Part shown: piece by piece, positions 34,318-35,803 of the stretch
Numbering within the stretch: the first letter of the stretch is position 1
Layout of the letters: the number at the start of each line of letters is the position of its first letter
Source: Actinomycetes bacterium
GTDB taxonomy: Bacteria > Actinomycetota > Thermoleophilia > Solirubrobacterales > Solirubrobacteraceae
Length of the DNA: 35,803 nucleotides
Assembly (NCBI GenBank): GCA_021851525.1
Contig: JAJZDA010000011.1
Coordinates: forward strand, 1 to 35,803
Direction: 5' to 3'
Position numbers and translations under genes: made by a program
The notes under the pieces: model-generated
The model's input: the letters and a program-made list of their open reading frames with translations, nothing else
What the model was told of the DNA's origin: nothing
The model's database searches: none

Positions 34318-35496
34318 CTACGCGACCGTCAGCTTCTCCGCGACCGGCGCGGGCGCCTGGGTGCGTGAGTACCTGGCGATGAACTGCTCGGTCGCCTCAC
34401 GCGCCTCGTCGTCAGGGCGCTGGTTCTTGGGCGACTTCATCAGGTAGCTGCTGGGGCCGTCCAGCTGCCCGGCGATCCCGTGGTTGAGCGCCAGCTTGCA
34501 GCAGCGCACCGCGTCGGTGACGATCCCGGCGGAGTTGGGCGAGTCCCAGACCTCGAGCTTCGCCTCCAGCGCCAGCGGCACGTCGCCAAAGGCCTGGCCC
34601 TCGAGGCGGATGTGCGCCCACTTGCGGTCGGTCAGCCACGGCACGTAGTCAGACGGCCCGATGTAGACGTCGTCCTTGGGCAGCGTGTGGCCCATGATCG
34701 AGGTCACGGCGTTGGTCTTCGAGATCTTCTTTGACTCGAGGCGCTCGCGCTCGAGCATGTTGTAGAAGTCCATGTTGCCGCCGACGTTCAGCTGGCTGGT
34801 GCGCAGCAGCTTCACGCCGCGGTCGTGGAACAGCCGCGCGAGCGTGCGGTGCACGATCGTCGCGCCCACCTGCGACTTGATGTCGTCGCCGACGATCGGC
34901 AGCCCGGCCTTGACGAAACGCTCGTTCCAGTAGTCCTCGCTGGCGATGAACACCGGGATGCAGTTGACGAACCCGCAGCCGGCCTCGATCACCTGCTCCA
35001 CATACCACTTGGTCGCCTGCTCGGAGCCGACGGGCAGGTAGGAGACGACCACGTCGGTGCGCGTGTCCTTGAGGATCTGGACGATGTCCGCGGTCGGGCC
35101 GGGCGCCTTGGTGATCTTCTCCTTGAGGTACTTGCCCAGGCCGTCATGGGTCATCCCGCGGTGCACCGGCACGCCCAGGTGGGGCACGTCGTCGCCCAGC
35201 TTGATGGTGTTGTTCTGGCCGGAGAAGATCGCCTCGGAGAGGTCCTTGCCGACCTTCTCCACGTCGATGTCGAAGGCCGCCGAGAACTCAATGTCGCGCA
35301 CGTGATAGCCACCCAGCTCAACGTGCATCAGGCCCGGTACGGCCTGCTTGGGATCGGCGTTCTGGTAGTAGTGCACGCCCTGCACGAAGGAGCTGGCGCA
35401 GTTGCCGACGCCGATGATCGCGACCCGCACCTTCTCGTGCTGGTAGCGAGCGGCGCCGATGCCCGAGCCGTTCGTGGCGGCGGTTTCGTTGCTCAT
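34318..35496 (-). CDS. ino1: Inositol-3-phosphate (myo-inositol-1-phosphate) synthase
   Basis: [97 protein letters not shown] before ATG 35496. Confidence 0.95.
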   Translation of the reverse strand: MSNETAATNGSGIGAARYQHEKVRVAIIGVGNCASSFVQGVHYYQNADPKQAVPGLMHVELGGYHVRDIEFSAAFDIDVEKVGKDLSEAIFSGQNNTIKLGDDVPHLGVPVHRGMTHDGLGKYLKEKITKAPGPTADIVQILKDTRTDVVVSYLPVGSEQATKWYVEQVIEAGCGFVNCIPVFIASEDYWNERFVKAGLPIVGDDIKSQVGATIVHRTLARLFHDRGVKLLRTSQLNVGGNMDFYNMLERERLESKKISKTNAVTSIMGHTLPKDDVYIGPSDYVPWLTDRKWAHIRLEGQAFGDVPLALEAKLEVWDSPNSAGIVTDAVRCCKLALNHGIAGQLDGPSSYLMKSPKNQRPDDEAREATEQFIARYSRTQAPAPVAEKLTVA

Positions 35497-35582
35497 TTGA
35501 TCGATCTCCCTTCGGAAGGTTGCTGACCGGCCGAAGAGTCGGTCGATCCGCTCTAAATATGCCGGATCCGCAGCCCGGTTAC

Positions 35583-35647
35583 ACCGATCGGTACCCGAAC
35601 ACGCACACAGCCGCGGCACGAGCGATCAAAGTAAACCGCGCGGTACC
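35583..35647. promoter_or_regulatory. Two copies of ACCGNNCGGTACC upstream of ino1
   Basis: ACCGATCGGTACC (35583-35595) and ACCGCGCGGTACC (35635-35647), each containing a perfect 10-bp palindrome, 52 bp apart. Confidence 0.45.
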
Positions 35648-35667
35648 GGCCGGCGCCGCCCCGGCGC

Positions 35668-35803
35668 TCAGTCGAGCGCGTCGCGCAGGATCGCCGCCGC
35701 CACGGCGTAGGCGTCGGCCACGGTCGCCGCCGGGTCGGCCAGCAGCATCCGTGCGGCGGCGCCCTCGTAGAGCAGCGCCAGCCGGCGCGCGACCTGGTCG
35801 GGG
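35668..35803 (-). CDS. C-terminal fragment of a probable TetR-family regulator (truncated by window end)
   Basis: Minus-strand translation ...PDQVARRLALLYEGAAARMLLADPAATVADAYAVAAAILRDALD* resembles TetR C-termini. Confidence 0.55.
   Translation of the reverse strand, partial: PDQVARRLALLYEGAAARMLLADPAATVADAYAVAAAILRDALD

Noticed and set aside
1-35803. CRISPR array, transposon, prophage or defence island
   Set aside because: No regularly spaced repeats, transposase/integrase motifs, phage genes or recognised defence gene set; the methyltransferase is isolated.

Overview
High-GC, actinobacterial-type chromosomal window, probably Thermoleophilia/Solirubrobacterales-like (inferred from GC and gene content, not verified). 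I see no rRNA, tRNA, CRISPR array or transposase. From left to right it holds: a LytR_C protein, a histidine phosphatase, an FlgD/Ig-like protein and a polysaccharide flippase; a FadR-family regulator; a stand-alone protoglobin-like gene convergent with a PAS-GGDEF-EAL c-di-GMP enzyme; an exopolysaccharide operon (GT2-GT4-GT2-sugar phosphotransferase-NeuD acyltransferase-SDR, then an epimerase); GtrA and an orphan beta-class DNA methyltransferase; an lpdA / lipoyl-less E2-like / acidic-protein block; a ThiE-like membrane fusion; DJ-1/PfpI, AEC permease, argF, rlmD-like and quinone oxidoreductase genes; an MBL-like / UDG-like / GT4-PHP fusion block; two paralogous eight-repeat CX5C secreted proteins; ino1; and a truncated TetR-like gene. 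Leads most worth following: the GT4-PHP fusion, an E2 homologue that has lost its catalytic His, a ThiE homologue that has lost QLREK, a UDG homologue with FeS cysteines but no recognisable catalytic motifs, the paired CX5C repeat proteins, the split globin / c-di-GMP pair beside an EPS operon, two unannotated small ORFs abutting or overlapping downstream genes, and several structured leaders and palindromic operator candidates. All family calls come from reading motifs by eye; no searches were run.
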